Notes: generated by a model not told the origin, from the sequence alone. A DNA stretch of 64,000 bases from Ahrensia marina (GCF_001293565.1 NZ_JXMU01000018.1:29330-93329), one strand, 5' to 3'; numbered from the stretch's first letter, positions 25,828 through 35,872 are shown. Made by a program: numbers and translations.

Positions 25828-26430
25828 ATGTCAGAACTTGTCCACGAAGAAACCAACGGCAAAGCCACCATCAAAATCTACTATGACACCGATCCCGAAA
25901 ACCCGCGCTCTTGGGACAATCTTGGGACGATGATCTGTGGCCATCCACGCTACAATCTGGGTGATGATCACAGCTTTGACGGCGGACGCGCTTTTCTGCT
26001 GGATCTGCTCAAGCTGGATGAAGACGTGCCCTACGATGTGGATGCACTTTTCACGCGCGCGCAAAAGCAGGCAATCATTCTGCCCGTCTATCTTTATGAT
26101 CATTCTGGTCTTGCCATGAACACGAGCGGGTTTTCTTGTCCGTGGGATTCAGGCCAAGTCGGTTTCATCTATGTGACGCTCGAAGAGGTGCGCAATGAAT
26201 ACAAAGTGCAGCGCGTCACCCAAAAATTGCGCCAGTGCATATCAGAATTTCTTTCAAATGAGGTGAAAACCTACAGTGATTATCTGTCAGGCAACGTTTA
26301 TGGTTATGTCATCGAGGAAGACGGAGTTGAGACAGAAAGCTGTTGGGGTTTTATCGGAGACTATGATGATCATTGTCTAAAAGAGGCGCGTAATTGTGTG
26401 CCATTGTGTAAAGCGCATTCTGATCACTAG
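25828..26430 (+). CDS. Plasmid/phage-type hypothetical protein, 200 residues
   Basis: No named family that I can assign with confidence. The sequence has conserved-looking patches (YDTDPENPRSWDNLGTM, YLYDHSGLAMNTSGF, WDSGQVGFIYV, EDGVETESCWGF) that recur in plasmid and phage proteins. It is acidic, without signal or membrane segment. AAGGAG precedes the ATG by 7 bases. It overlaps the hipA stop by four bases from the opposite strand. Confidence 0.78.
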   Translation: MSELVHEETNGKATIKIYYDTDPENPRSWDNLGTMICGHPRYNLGDDHSFDGGRAFLLDLLKLDEDVPYDVDALFTRAQKQAIILPVYLYDHSGLAMNTSGFSCPWDSGQVGFIYVTLEEVRNEYKVQRVTQKLRQCISEFLSNEVKTYSDYLSGNVYGYVIEEDGVETESCWGFIGDYDDHCLKEARNCVPLCKAHSDH

Positions 26431-27659
26431 GGCTGTGTGTCTTCGTGTTCCAGCGCCGGTCGCATAATTTTGATCTCTGAAGCAGGTGCGCCTCGTTTGA
26501 GTGCGAAATCCTGCCATTGTTGTACCACAGATCTGCATTCCTCAATAACGGTGTCAGCTGTCTTCATCGGTAAGAAAAATTCTGCAACGGAGCGCAGCAA
26601 TCCAATAGAGGCTGTCGCCTCCTCAAAATCGATACGCGTCGACAGAATGCGAGGCTTATCTGGTGCTGGATTAATGTCATAGACCGGACTTAATCGCCAA
26701 CCTTTCTTGCCTGTCCATAAGAAACCGTGATTCCTGAAATGATCATCTGTATTTGAAATCAGGATGGAAAACGCCATTCTTCGGAATAGTTCAACCCGGT
26801 CTTTTTCGGGCTGCGCACCCCGCGCATTGATGGCATCTACAATCTCCAGATAACTGCAATCATCATCGCCATCATTGTGTTCTGTAACGGCCATCGCGGA
26901 CATAAATGGAATACGATGATGATCATCGCCGCTCGTGATGCGGTCAAAACGTCGGGATAGATAGACGATGTTATCTCCCGCGTTCAGCAGGTCATAGTCA
27001 CCGACCTCGATGCCAGCTGCTTTTGCCATATCCATAGCAATCGCTTCCCATCGCTCAACGGAATACTCATCTTGGTTCTTCGGGAATTTAGCAATTGAGA
27101 GATTGCCATGCTGATCGTAAACAGACGCTTTGGGCCGCGCGCCTCCCAAAGATGAACCCGGCGCGAAGATCATCATAAGATCGTTGTCGGTTTCCTCACC
27201 ACGCTCAATGCGCTGGGCAGCATTGAGAAGATCACCAAGTGCAACCGTTGAAGGCACACCTTTGTCCTGCGGCGACTGGAAAATACCTTTGACGCAAAAC
27301 CGTATGCCACCCAGGCGCGTTTCGTCGGATACACCTAGTAAGTAGTCTGCCTCATGGAGCGTTCGAACGGCCCTACCCTCCCGTTCAGCTTCTCGTCTTT
27401 CACGACGCCTCATCAAATTGCGACCCCATGTATCTGGTGCACTATCACCCAATGTTCCAAACATTGGCTTGTTCTGGCCGGGATGAAGGTTACCGGCCTG
27501 CAAGGGCAGCGAAGGATCAAATTGAAAGGCTTCTGGCGATTTCATCCAATCGGGATCATGTTCATAAGTCACACGCTTGTGACCTGAACCCGAATGACGT
27601 CGCAAAGTTCCCGCTTTCCGGTTAACGCCGTAAGCATCAATAAATACATCAATGCTCAT
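26427..27659 (-). CDS. hipA: HipA toxin, serine/threonine kinase
   Basis: A 410-residue HipA-family kinase, the toxin of a type II system; HipA of E. coli phosphorylates glutamyl-tRNA synthetase and causes persistence. The N-terminal domain carries GTLRRHSG, and the kinase core has GSSLGGARPKASV (ATP loop), ISNTDDHFRNHGFL (catalytic) and LSPVYDINPAP (metal). All appear intact. It overlaps hipB by four bases (ATGA) and is translated with it. Confidence 0.93.
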   Translation of the reverse strand: MSIDVFIDAYGVNRKAGTLRRHSGSGHKRVTYEHDPDWMKSPEAFQFDPSLPLQAGNLHPGQNKPMFGTLGDSAPDTWGRNLMRRRERREAEREGRAVRTLHEADYLLGVSDETRLGGIRFCVKGIFQSPQDKGVPSTVALGDLLNAAQRIERGEETDNDLMMIFAPGSSLGGARPKASVYDQHGNLSIAKFPKNQDEYSVERWEAIAMDMAKAAGIEVGDYDLLNAGDNIVYLSRRFDRITSGDDHHRIPFMSAMAVTEHNDGDDDCSYLEIVDAINARGAQPEKDRVELFRRMAFSILISNTDDHFRNHGFLWTGKKGWRLSPVYDINPAPDKPRILSTRIDFEEATASIGLLRSVAEFFLPMKTADTVIEECRSVVQQWQDFALKRGAPASEIKIMRPALEHEDTQP

Positions 27660-27958
27660 GTCAGATCCTTCGGTGCACGCTTACGCAATTGCTCTTCAGC
27701 AAGTTGATCACCGAGGCTGTCGGCAATGTTGCCCCAACCCTCCAACAAGCCGAGGGATTGCAACACCATGGCGTACGCACCCATGCTGACGGCCGGATCC
27801 CCCTTCTCAATTCGCCAGATGGTTCTAGTACTGACGGACGCTCGTTCTGCGACTAACTCTTGCGTTAATTCACGGCGCAAACGAGCCTCTCGGATTCGTG
27901 ATCCAAGGCTTCTCAATTCCCTTTTGGTACCGGGGCTAACTGAAACTTTCGTTTTCAT
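27656..27958 (-). CDS. hipB: HipB antitoxin, XRE-type repressor
   Basis: A 100-residue HTH protein: IREARLRRELTQELVAERA and VSTRTIWRIEKGDPAVSM form the XRE fold (about residues 18-60). It neutralises HipA and represses the operon. ATG 27958 is preferred over 27991 because the upstream frame lacks a ribosome site and adds no conserved sequence. The region upstream, shared with the giant helicase gene, contains a run ATATACCATAAAAATCTG that may hold its promoter. Confidence 0.9.
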   Translation of the reverse strand: MKTKVSVSPGTKRELRSLGSRIREARLRRELTQELVAERASVSTRTIWRIEKGDPAVSMGAYAMVLQSLGLLEGWGNIADSLGDQLAEEQLRKRAPKDLT

Positions 27959-28040
27959 AACTCGATCTTTATGGCAATTTACGTCGCGCAATATACCATA
28001 AAAATCTGATTATGCAAGATTTAGAGCCAAAGCCTTGAAG

Positions 28041-28105
28041 GGAGGGGGTGAACCCCTCCGGGCAAAAGAGAGAGTGCTCTCCCCCGATCGGGTTCCAAAG
28101 AACCC
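28041..28105 (+). promoter_or_regulatory. Leader with three successive hairpins
   Basis: Three stem-loops in 65 bases, just before the helicase-methylase gene: GGAGGGG-GTGAA-CCCCTCC (28041-28059), GAGAG-TG-CTCTC (28070-28081) and GGGTTC-CAAA-GAACCC (28090-28105). No T-run follows any of them. This arrangement suggests attenuation, RNA stabilisation or a protein-binding leader. Confidence 0.6.
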
Positions 28106-28122
28106 AATCAAGGAGACCTTAC

Positions 28123-31100
28123 ATGCTAGCCCAAAAACTCACGACCCAAAACACTACCGACGACGAACCCACCCAATCTTCCGCAAGCAAGATTTTGGCG
28201 GCAGCGCAGCAGCTGACAAAGCATCTGGAAGCAGGTCGCGTACTGGATGCCAAGCTTTTGCGCAAAGCCATGCAAGATGCCTATCAAGCCTCAGATGCAG
28301 ACGGTGCCTGGATCTGGAAAGAGGCCTATGAAGCCGCAGAGATCGCGCAAATTATGATGATGCAGCGCTACGGCTTTGCCATGGAGAAATCCGTCGCACA
28401 CCCGCGCGCCTTTCTAACCATGATCGAAAAACTGGCAGGGCTCATTCCAACACAAACGCGTCGATCCGATGACATGGTGGCATTGCAGCAATTCTCCACG
28501 CCCCTGCCCTTAGCGGCCATTGTAGCGCAGGCCGCCTGTTTCCAAGACGATGATGTCGTACTGGAGCCGTCCGCTGGCACCGGTATGCTCGCCGTCTTCG
28601 CGGCCCTCAAAGGCTGCCAATTGCATCTCAATGAACTATCCGATCTGCGTCGCGCGCTTCTTTGCAACATCTTCGATCGTGCCACCGTGACAGATTACGA
28701 TGCGGCCAGCATCGACGATCGTCTCTCTCGCTCAGTTGCGCCCAGTCTGATCCTGATGAACCCACCCTTTTCGGTGGCAAAGCATGTCGACGGCAAACAC
28801 AAATCAGCCACAGCCGATCATGTGCTCTCCGCGTTATCACGGCTACAAACCGGCGGCCGGCTCGTCGCTATCACGGGCTCAAACTTTAATCCTGCCACCA
28901 AAGGCTTTCGCACAGCCTTTGAACGCATTGCCGATCAGGCAACAATTGCACTGTCCGCACCAATTGCCGGCTCGGTCTTTGCGCGCCACGGCACTTCTGT
29001 GGAAACCCGCCTTACCGTGATCGACAAGAGGAAAGCGGGACAAAACTGTGAAATCAATTCCAAAGCCTTTTTCCCCTTTATGGAAAATCTGGATAAACTT
29101 GCAGAGCTGGTGTTTCAAGAGATACCGCCGCGTTTGGAGCGCGTGACAGTTGCCGAGCCAGCCTCAACTCCTAACTCGATCCTCTCCATCCGAGATGCCG
29201 CCCGCTCTCAAGTGCGCCAAATAGCTGCCAAAGCTTCAGAGCATCCGTTTGACAGCGCTGAGAGCATCACTCTCGATTATGAGGCGCAGGCAACAGCAAA
29301 GTCTGCTTCAACCGCATCACAAGATTCGAACGTCTACGAGGCCTATTCCCTTCAAGCTATAAAGATCCCGGGCGCAGCCGAGCACCCTACAAAACTGGTT
29401 CAGTCCGCCGCCATGGCCTCGGTGGTCCCGCCGCTTCCCAAACACCGTCCAAAGTTGCTCAAGACTGTTCTCGATGATGGCGTTCTTTCCGGCCCGCAGC
29501 TCGAAAGCGTCATCTATGCAGGTGATGCTCACAACACGCATCTCAAAGGCTGGTTCAAATCATCTGAGATTGCAGGATCACTGCAGGCAGCCAACAAAGA
29601 GGATGAAGGCGCGTTCCGCCTGCGCCGTGGCTGGTTCCTTGGAGATGGCACGGGTTGCGGAAAAGGGCGCCAAGTCGCCGGTATCATCATGGACAATTGG
29701 CTTCATGGTCGCAAACGCGCCGTTTGGGTCTCCAAGTCAGACAAGCTGCTCGAAGATGCCAAACGGGATTGGATGGCACTCGGCGGCCGTGAGAGCGATA
29801 TCGTACCGCTTGCGAAATTCAAGCAAGGCAAAGAGATCAAACTTGCCCAAGGCATCCTCTTTGTGACTTATGCCACATTGCGCTCAGCAGAACGGGAGGG
29901 AAAAGCGGCCCGTCTCGACCAAGTGGTCGATTGGCTCGGATCAGATTTCGATGGCGTTATCGCCTTTGATGAAGGTCATGCCATGGCGAACGCCGCCTCT
30001 CAAAAAGGCGAGCGCGGTGATACCAAAGCTTCCCAACAAGGTCTTGCCGGTTTAGCGCTGCAAAACCGCGTGCCCGATGCGCGCGTGCTTTATGTTTCAG
30101 CCACAGGCGCAACTATTGTCTCTAACCTGGCCTATGCCTCGCGTCTTGGTCTTTGGGCGACAGGCGACTTTGCCTTCAAGACCCGTTCTGAGTTCGTCAC
30201 ATCAATGGAAGCTGGCGGCATTGCTGCCATGGAGATCATCTCACGCGATCTTAAAGCCCTTGGCCTCTACCTCGCCCGTTCGCTTTCATATGAAGGCGTG
30301 GAATACGAGATGCTGGTTCATGATCTGACACCGCAACAGGTGGAGATCTACGATTCCTATGCCGACGCATTCCAGATCATTCACAACAATCTGGAAAAAG
30401 CCCTCGAAGCGTCAGGCATCTCGACCGAAGATGGCTGTCTGAATAGCCAAGCAAAATCCGCAGCGCGCTCCGCATTTGAAAGTAACAAACAGCGCTTCTT
30501 CAATCACCTCATCACAGCCATGAAATGCCCCTCCATTATCAAGGCGGTTGAGGCCGACCTTGAAGCTGGCCATTCGGTCGTGATTCAAGTTGTCTCCACC
30601 TCCGAAGCGCTCATGGAACGCCGCTTGGCAGAAATCCCAGCTTCCGAATGGGCCGATCTGCACGTGGACGTGACACCGCGCGAATATGTCATGGACTATC
30701 TGATGCATTCCTTCCCAACACAGCTCTTTGAGCCCTACACCGATGAGGATGGCAATCTGCGGTCACGTCCTGCCGTCGACAGTGCTGGCAATCCAATCAT
30801 ATGCCGGGAGGCCGAGCGCCGCCGCGACGCGCTGATGGAACATCTTGGCCTGCTCGCACCCGTTCAAGGTGCCCTTGATCAGATCCTGTGGCATTTCAGC
30901 ACCGACCAGGTGGCTGAAGTGACGGGGCGCAAACGCCGCATCGTGCGCGATGAGGATGGACGATTATCCGTCGAAAACCGGCCCGGCTCTTCCAATATCG
31001 GCGAAACCCTTGCCTTCATGGATGACACAAAACGTATTCTGGTATTCTCCGATGCTGGCGGCACCGGCCGTTCCTACCATGCGGATTTGAACGCCAAGAA

Positions 31101-32487
31101 CCAAAGACTGCGTGTTCACTATCTACTGGAACCAGGCTGGAAAGCTGACAACGCCATTCAAGGCTTGGGCCGTACCAACCGGACCAATCAAGCCCAGCCT
31201 CCCCTCTTCCGGCCAACTGCCACCAATGTAAAAGGCGAGAAACGGTTCCTATCAACAATCGCCCGACGTCTCGACACACTCGGTGCCATCACAAAAGGCC
31301 AGCGCGAAACCGGTGGCCAGAACATGTTCCGCGCCGAGGACAATCTGGAATCGAAATACGCCAAAGCGGCCCTTCGACAGTTCTTCTACAAACTGCGTGC
31401 TGGTAAAATCGACGCCTGTTCCTACACAAGGTTTCAGGAGATGACTGGCCTCACCTTGGATGATGACGATGGCTCCATCAAAGAAAACCTGCCGCCTATC
31501 CAGCAATTCCTGAACCGCTGTTTAGCGTTGCGGATCGATATGCAGGATGCGATTTTTGAGGCTTTCACGGGTTTCCTCAAAACGCTCATTGACGATGCTC
31601 GCAAAGCCGGCACGCTTGATGTCGGTCTGGAGACGCTGCGCGCTGAGAAGTTCGAAATCATCGAACGCCGTGTGATTTTTGAAGACCCCAAAACTGGTTC
31701 TGAGACCACAGCGCTGACGATTGAACGCACCGACCGTAATCACCCGCTTACATTATCAAAGGTCAAGCACTATGCCAGCCAGATCGACAATGCCGCACTC
31801 TATTGGAACAAGGCCTCAAAGCGGGCAGCCCTCTGTCTCAATGCACCAGCCTATATGGATGAGGACGGCGTTCCCATTCCTCGTTTTGAGCTTGTGCGGC
31901 CCATGGGGTCCGACCTCTTCGACATGACCGAGTTTATGAAATCGAATTGGGAGGAATGCACTGATGAGCGTTTTGAGATGCTGTGGCAGGAAGAGGTCGA
32001 CAATGTGCCTGATTTCTCGACCTCAATGATCACGATGATCTGTGGTTTACTGCTGCCGATCTGGGACCGACTTCCAAGCGACAATATGCGCATTTACCGG
32101 CTTGAAACATCGTCTCAAGAGCGCGTTCTTGGCCGCCTGATCACCCAAGACCAATTGATCAATGTCTACAATCGGCTTGGTCTTGATTGTAAGCTTGATC
32201 TGTCGCCTGAAAATGTCGTGAAGGCGGTCATGGACCAAAGGTTCAGCTTAACTCTGTTAAGCGGAACCAGTTTGCGTCGCTCCCTCGTTATGGGTCAAAA
32301 TCGCCTCGAGCTTACCGGGTTTAATCCATCAAAGGCGGCGGACCTCAAACGCATGGGATGTTTTACTGAGATTATTCAATGGCGAACACGGCTCTTTGTT
32401 CCGCTAGCAGACATGAGCGTGTTGGCTAGGATCTTGGAAGATGATCCCGTTGGTTCACAAGCTCAGCAAAAGGCAGAAGCTGCATGA
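28123..32487 (+). CDS. Methyltransferase-helicase giant (strawberry-notch/DarB type)
   Basis: A 1454-residue protein. The N-terminal part is a class I methyltransferase: LEPSAGTGMLAVFAAL near residue 147 binds SAM, and LILMNPPFS near 211 is the catalytic NPPF of N6-adenine enzymes. An SF2 helicase follows: LGDGTGCGKGRQ near 508 (Walker A), AFDEGHAM near 615 (DEGH), and a strawberry-notch C-terminus with GGTGRSYHADL near 978 and LGRTNRTNQAQP near 1013. Phage P1 DarB has a similar methylase-helicase make-up and acts in antirestriction, so a role in protecting plasmid DNA is plausible. The start at 28123 has AAGGAG 7 bases upstream; the frame to 28048 has none. Confidence 0.92.
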   Translation: MLAQKLTTQNTTDDEPTQSSASKILAAAQQLTKHLEAGRVLDAKLLRKAMQDAYQASDADGAWIWKEAYEAAEIAQIMMMQRYGFAMEKSVAHPRAFLTMIEKLAGLIPTQTRRSDDMVALQQFSTPLPLAAIVAQAACFQDDDVVLEPSAGTGMLAVFAALKGCQLHLNELSDLRRALLCNIFDRATVTDYDAASIDDRLSRSVAPSLILMNPPFSVAKHVDGKHKSATADHVLSALSRLQTGGRLVAITGSNFNPATKGFRTAFERIADQATIALSAPIAGSVFARHGTSVETRLTVIDKRKAGQNCEINSKAFFPFMENLDKLAELVFQEIPPRLERVTVAEPASTPNSILSIRDAARSQVRQIAAKASEHPFDSAESITLDYEAQATAKSASTASQDSNVYEAYSLQAIKIPGAAEHPTKLVQSAAMASVVPPLPKHRPKLLKTVLDDGVLSGPQLESVIYAGDAHNTHLKGWFKSSEIAGSLQAANKEDEGAFRLRRGWFLGDGTGCGKGRQVAGIIMDNWLHGRKRAVWVSKSDKLLEDAKRDWMALGGRESDIVPLAKFKQGKEIKLAQGILFVTYATLRSAEREGKAARLDQVVDWLGSDFDGVIAFDEGHAMANAASQKGERGDTKASQQGLAGLALQNRVPDARVLYVSATGATIVSNLAYASRLGLWATGDFAFKTRSEFVTSMEAGGIAAMEIISRDLKALGLYLARSLSYEGVEYEMLVHDLTPQQVEIYDSYADAFQIIHNNLEKALEASGISTEDGCLNSQAKSAARSAFESNKQRFFNHLITAMKCPSIIKAVEADLEAGHSVVIQVVSTSEALMERRLAEIPASEWADLHVDVTPREYVMDYLMHSFPTQLFEPYTDEDGNLRSRPAVDSAGNPIICREAERRRDALMEHLGLLAPVQGALDQILWHFSTDQVAEVTGRKRRIVRDEDGRLSVENRPGSSNIGETLAFMDDTKRILVFSDAGGTGRSYHADLNAKNQRLRVHYLLEPGWKADNAIQGLGRTNRTNQAQPPLFRPTATNVKGEKRFLSTIARRLDTLGAITKGQRETGGQNMFRAEDNLESKYAKAALRQFFYKLRAGKIDACSYTRFQEMTGLTLDDDDGSIKENLPPIQQFLNRCLALRIDMQDAIFEAFTGFLKTLIDDARKAGTLDVGLETLRAEKFEIIERRVIFEDPKTGSETTALTIERTDRNHPLTLSKVKHYASQIDNAALYWNKASKRAALCLNAPAYMDEDGVPIPRFELVRPMGSDLFDMTEFMKSNWEECTDERFEMLWQEEVDNVPDFSTSMITMICGLLLPIWDRLPSDNMRIYRLETSSQERVLGRLITQDQLINVYNRLGLDCKLDLSPENVVKAVMDQRFSLTLLSGTSLRRSLVMGQNRLELTGFNPSKAADLKRMGCFTEIIQWRTRLFVPLADMSVLARILEDDPVGSQAQQKAEAA

Positions 32488-33503
32488 GGGGGATCTCATC
32501 ACGAAACAACATCAACAAACTCTCCCTGAACTTGGCGGTAAGAGCTGAAAGCTTTTGTCGTCATTTTTTCCCCTCTGGCACCAAGCAAGGCAACTACTGG
32601 CAGATCGGCGATACATCCGGCGCCAAAGGTCAAAGTCTTGCCATCCGCTTGTCTGATCATGGCCAAGGAAGAGCCGGTAAATGGACAGACTATGCGAGCG
32701 GCGAATACGGAGATCTCATTGACCTCCTCCATGCCAATCGGGGCGGTTCCTTCAAAGACACACTCAATGATTGCTGGTCTTTTTTGGGTGAAACGCCGGA
32801 CGATTTTGACGCTTCCGATAATGCATCATCGTCCAGCCCTGCCATCAAAACCAATGAGAATATCGGCAACGCGCGGAAACTCTTCAAACTGGGAAAATCC
32901 ACATACAAAACTTTGGGATCAGCTTATCTTTTCGGACGCGGCATTAAGCGCTTCGGCCCCGCCCTCAAGTTCCATCCCTCCGTCTATGTCCGGCCAGACG
33001 ATCAGAGCGAAGTTCAGCAACATCCTGCGCTCCTTGCTAAAGTCACAAACAATGATGGTGTCATCACAGGCGTTGCGCGCACGTTTTTGAATCCAAAGAC
33101 CAAGGGTCTTGCAGAATTCAAGAACCCCAAACGGGCTTTAGGTCAGCTTTATGGCAATGCCATTCGCTTTGGCAAAGGTGCTTACAGCGATGATCTCATC
33201 GTCGGTGAAGGCATGGAGAACGTCCTCTCAATCGGGACCGTGTTGCCCGATCATGATCTCGCGTCTTGCCTGACCGCCAATCATCTTGGGTTGTTTCAAC
33301 CACCCTCCAACATCAAGCGCCTTTGGATTGCAAGAGACAATGATGAAGCCGGTGAAATGGCCGCCAAACGGCTTCGACAGACAGCTGAGAAAATGGACAT
33401 CTGGGTAGGGGATATTGTTCCTGATTCAGGTGACTTCAACGATGATTTGGAGACTATGGGGACAGAAAAGTTTGAGGCGTTCATCATCTCACAGATGACG
33501 TGA
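32484..33503 (+). CDS. Toprim-domain primase-like protein
   Basis: A 339-residue protein with an N-terminal region typical of plasmid/phage primases (QGNYWQIGD, GKWTDYASGEYGDLIDLL) and a Toprim domain. In the latter, IVGEGMENVLS near residue 235 and ARDNDEAGEMAAKRL near 283 give the conserved Glu and DxD-like acids. It overlaps the helicase gene by ATGA, so the two are made together, probably for plasmid DNA entry or replication. Confidence 0.88.
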   Translation: MRGISSRNNINKLSLNLAVRAESFCRHFFPSGTKQGNYWQIGDTSGAKGQSLAIRLSDHGQGRAGKWTDYASGEYGDLIDLLHANRGGSFKDTLNDCWSFLGETPDDFDASDNASSSSPAIKTNENIGNARKLFKLGKSTYKTLGSAYLFGRGIKRFGPALKFHPSVYVRPDDQSEVQQHPALLAKVTNNDGVITGVARTFLNPKTKGLAEFKNPKRALGQLYGNAIRFGKGAYSDDLIVGEGMENVLSIGTVLPDHDLASCLTANHLGLFQPPSNIKRLWIARDNDEAGEMAAKRLRQTAEKMDIWVGDIVPDSGDFNDDLETMGTEKFEAFIISQMT

Positions 33504-33614
33504 TTTTCTCGATCTTGCCTAATCGTGCATGACATTCCCGTCGTTACTGCGTCCCTTGAAAAAAAATAGTTTCGTTCAATCACAAGCACTTGCCCAAGAA
33601 TTGGGCGCTGTGAC

Positions 33615-33635
33615 CACTGCCTCCGAAAGGCAGTG
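33615..33635 (+). repeat. Inverted repeat in an intergenic stretch
   Basis: CACTGCCT (33615-33622), loop CCGAA, AGGCAGTG (33628-33635). It lies between the primase-like gene and the 152-residue gene. No T-run follows; its role is unknown. Confidence 0.6.
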
Positions 33636-33706
33636 TGCCCACAGGTCTTGCCTCAGAACGTGTGCCCAAAGACAATAGTGGCAAGTTCAAATTTTGGAGG
33701 CAACTG

Positions 33707-34165
33707 ATGATCGGTACTGAAAAGCAAACAATCAAAGACTTGGAAATTCTTGTCGGAACAGTCCGGCACGAAGTCGGTATTTATTTGGAAATGGCAGGCT
33801 ATCAACTCGAAGATGACAAGGCCTTGGCGCTCCCTTTTGAACATGATCAAGAAGATGAAGACCGTTGGCTGGCAATCATGGGAGCAGAGGAACGCATGAG
33901 CAATGCCTTAAGGTCTGCCGGTCGGGAAGTGGAAACCGAATTTGATGACCTCTTTCGGCGGTCCATACCCATTTGCTCAAAAAGTGTGGCCGACAAAATC
34001 GTGTTTGCTAAGACCGTGACGAAACCGGAAGCAGCTCCATCGTGCTGTCAAAGACAAGTTGTAAGTTTCATGCCTGATACATGCATTTCCATATTTGCCT
34101 TGACCTGTTCCGTTTGGATGGGACGGGCGATGGATCAACGGGTCGGGGCGAGCCCCCTCATCTGA
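33707..34165 (+). CDS. Plasmid hypothetical protein, 152 residues
   Basis: No family recognised. The first two thirds are helical and acidic (VRHEVGIYLEMAGYQLEDDK, FEHDQEDEDRWLAIMGAEER). The last third has an unlikely, Cys-rich composition (SCCQRQVV, FALTCSVW), which may mean the natural stop was lost or shifted. GGAGG lies 6 bases before the ATG at 33707. Confidence 0.6.
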   Translation: MIGTEKQTIKDLEILVGTVRHEVGIYLEMAGYQLEDDKALALPFEHDQEDEDRWLAIMGAEERMSNALRSAGREVETEFDDLFRRSIPICSKSVADKIVFAKTVTKPEAAPSCCQRQVVSFMPDTCISIFALTCSVWMGRAMDQRVGASPLI

Positions 34166-34352
34166 TCAGCAATGGCTTCTGGTCATAAACATCCCCTGCC
34201 CGCCAATCAAGATTGGCCGTCATTCCTCGCGAAGCAAGTTTCTGACCACTCTCCATGCTCCGTTTCACTGCGCTCCTGACGGATGCAAATCAGCTGCCGC
34301 AGATCCTTTATCGACCTATCCAAACCGGAAACAGGTCAAGAAGGACAAGAAA

Positions 34353-35261
34353 ATGCTACATCCTGATCACACCCACCAAACATCGCAGACAGCAGCCATC
34401 ATGGATCATCTGGCCATGCACGGCGCACCGCCCCCAGCAGATGAACCAGATCATCGTCATTTGCCCGATGACGATCAAATTGATCTCGCTATGGTCAGTC
34501 TCTTCGGTTCCCTTCAGGAACTTCTCTCAGGCTCTCAATTGGAAGACGACCTCGAAGAGGTGCTCTGGTCGATGACCAATATCTTCCATCGGCGCATAGC
34601 CGCACTTTCAAAACGTCTGGATGACACCGATGTTTCGATGAGAGAACTCTTGTCCGCACAGGATGGCTCTGAGGTTAAATCCGTTGAACTTGAGCGCATA
34701 CAGGATCGATCAGCAACGCTCACTGAGCAAGTATCAAGCTTTGAGACCATGCGAGACATAGCCATACAGCACTTCGCTGCAATCACGGGTTCCGTCTGGT
34801 TGCCACGAACGGGCTCAAGGGTCTCAAACCGGGCTCTGACAGCATCCGTGGTCGATTCCAAATCCTATCTGATGGCGAAACGCCGCAAAGAAACCGAAAC
34901 GCTCTGTCCTGAAGGAACGCGAATTGCTTTTGCAGGAGGTGACTTTCAGGATCACAACATCGTCTGGGCTACACTCGATGCCACAAAGTCGAAATATCCG
35001 GACATGATCCTTCTTCATGGCGGCGCTCCCAAATCAGCCGAAACAATCGCTTCCAAATGGGCCGACAATCGCGGTGTCACACAGATCGTTTTCAAGCCGG
35101 ATTGGAAGAAAGATGGTCGTGCTGCCCCCTTCCAACGCAATGACAAATTGCTTGAGACAATGCCCCAAGGCCTTGTTGCAACACCCGGCTCTGGTGTGAC
35201 CGAAAATCTGGTCGATAAAGCTCTCAAGCTCGGCATCAAAGTCCTACGGATAGGGGCTTAA
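34353..35261 (+). CDS. DUF2493 (SLOG/YspA-like) protein
   Basis: A 302-residue protein. A His/Asp-rich N-terminus (PDHTHQTSQ, HLPDDDQID) leads into coiled-coil-like helices (about 60-135). The C-terminal DUF2493 domain (about 185-300) shows RIAFAGGDFQDH, MILLHGGAPKSAETIASKWA and VDKALKLGIKVLRI, a Rossmann-like fold of the SLOG superfamily, which binds nucleotide-like ligands. The exact role is unknown; it is common on alphaproteobacterial plasmids. AAGGACAAG lies before the ATG. Confidence 0.87.
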   Translation: MLHPDHTHQTSQTAAIMDHLAMHGAPPPADEPDHRHLPDDDQIDLAMVSLFGSLQELLSGSQLEDDLEEVLWSMTNIFHRRIAALSKRLDDTDVSMRELLSAQDGSEVKSVELERIQDRSATLTEQVSSFETMRDIAIQHFAAITGSVWLPRTGSRVSNRALTASVVDSKSYLMAKRRKETETLCPEGTRIAFAGGDFQDHNIVWATLDATKSKYPDMILLHGGAPKSAETIASKWADNRGVTQIVFKPDWKKDGRAAPFQRNDKLLETMPQGLVATPGSGVTENLVDKALKLGIKVLRIGA

Positions 35262-35714
35262 TGCCCCTCTCTTAGACCTCATGGATTATATGGAAGCGAT
35301 GTGAGGCTCAGGAGAACCGGCCCAAGTGAATACAAACGTACTTCCTTGACGGACATTTTGAATCAAGTTTGGGCGAAACGCTGCCAAGCATACCCCACCT
35401 GCCCTTCTCGCAGATTGAAAGAGAAGGCCGTTTGAATGGGCGGCTCTGAGCTGTCGAGCCATGGCTTGACCAGCTGGATAGCCAATCAGTGGTTCAGCAT
35501 CATGTATCGGATCATCGACAAAGCCGCGAACATCGTGAAACGCGGTTGCAAAGGATGCGTTGACTACAGCGCGGGCAGGCGGTGTGCCAGAGGATCAGTA
35601 CAATGGTGTCGCTCGAAAGATGCGGCAACTGTAAATGCGAGGCTTTGATAAGGTTGGATATTGGCGATCACCTCCTGCTGGTTTAAACTTTATTGGTTGG
35701 GGATCTCCCCTCTA

Positions 35715-35735
35715 AAAATTGACAGCCGTGCAGAA
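35715..35735 (+). repeat. 21-bp direct repeat, copy 1 (candidate partition site)
   Basis: The motif with core TTGACAGCCGTGCAGAA occurs here and, identical over 21 bases, at 37179-37199 between repA and repB. Upstream of repA and the repA-repB gap are typical parS places in repABC plasmids. It is not a palindrome, so it may be a half-site or an iteron. Confidence 0.7.
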
Positions 35736-35855
35736 TCAGAAAAATGATAATGAAACCAACGGCTAACAAAACAGGAGCGATGATTTGTAGTGTACTTGCC
35801 ACTCCAAGCAACAAAAGAGCAAGAACGACTTTTCTACCTTAGCGCGGCTACATTC

Positions 35856-35872
35856 GTTAACTTCTTGTTAAC
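35856..35872 (+). promoter_or_regulatory. Paired GTTAAC boxes upstream of repA
   Basis: GTTAAC at 35856-35861 and again at 35867-35872, 11 bp centre to centre. GTTAAC is itself palindromic. The place fits an operator for RepA/RepB autorepression. TATAAA follows at 35874-35879. Confidence 0.55.
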
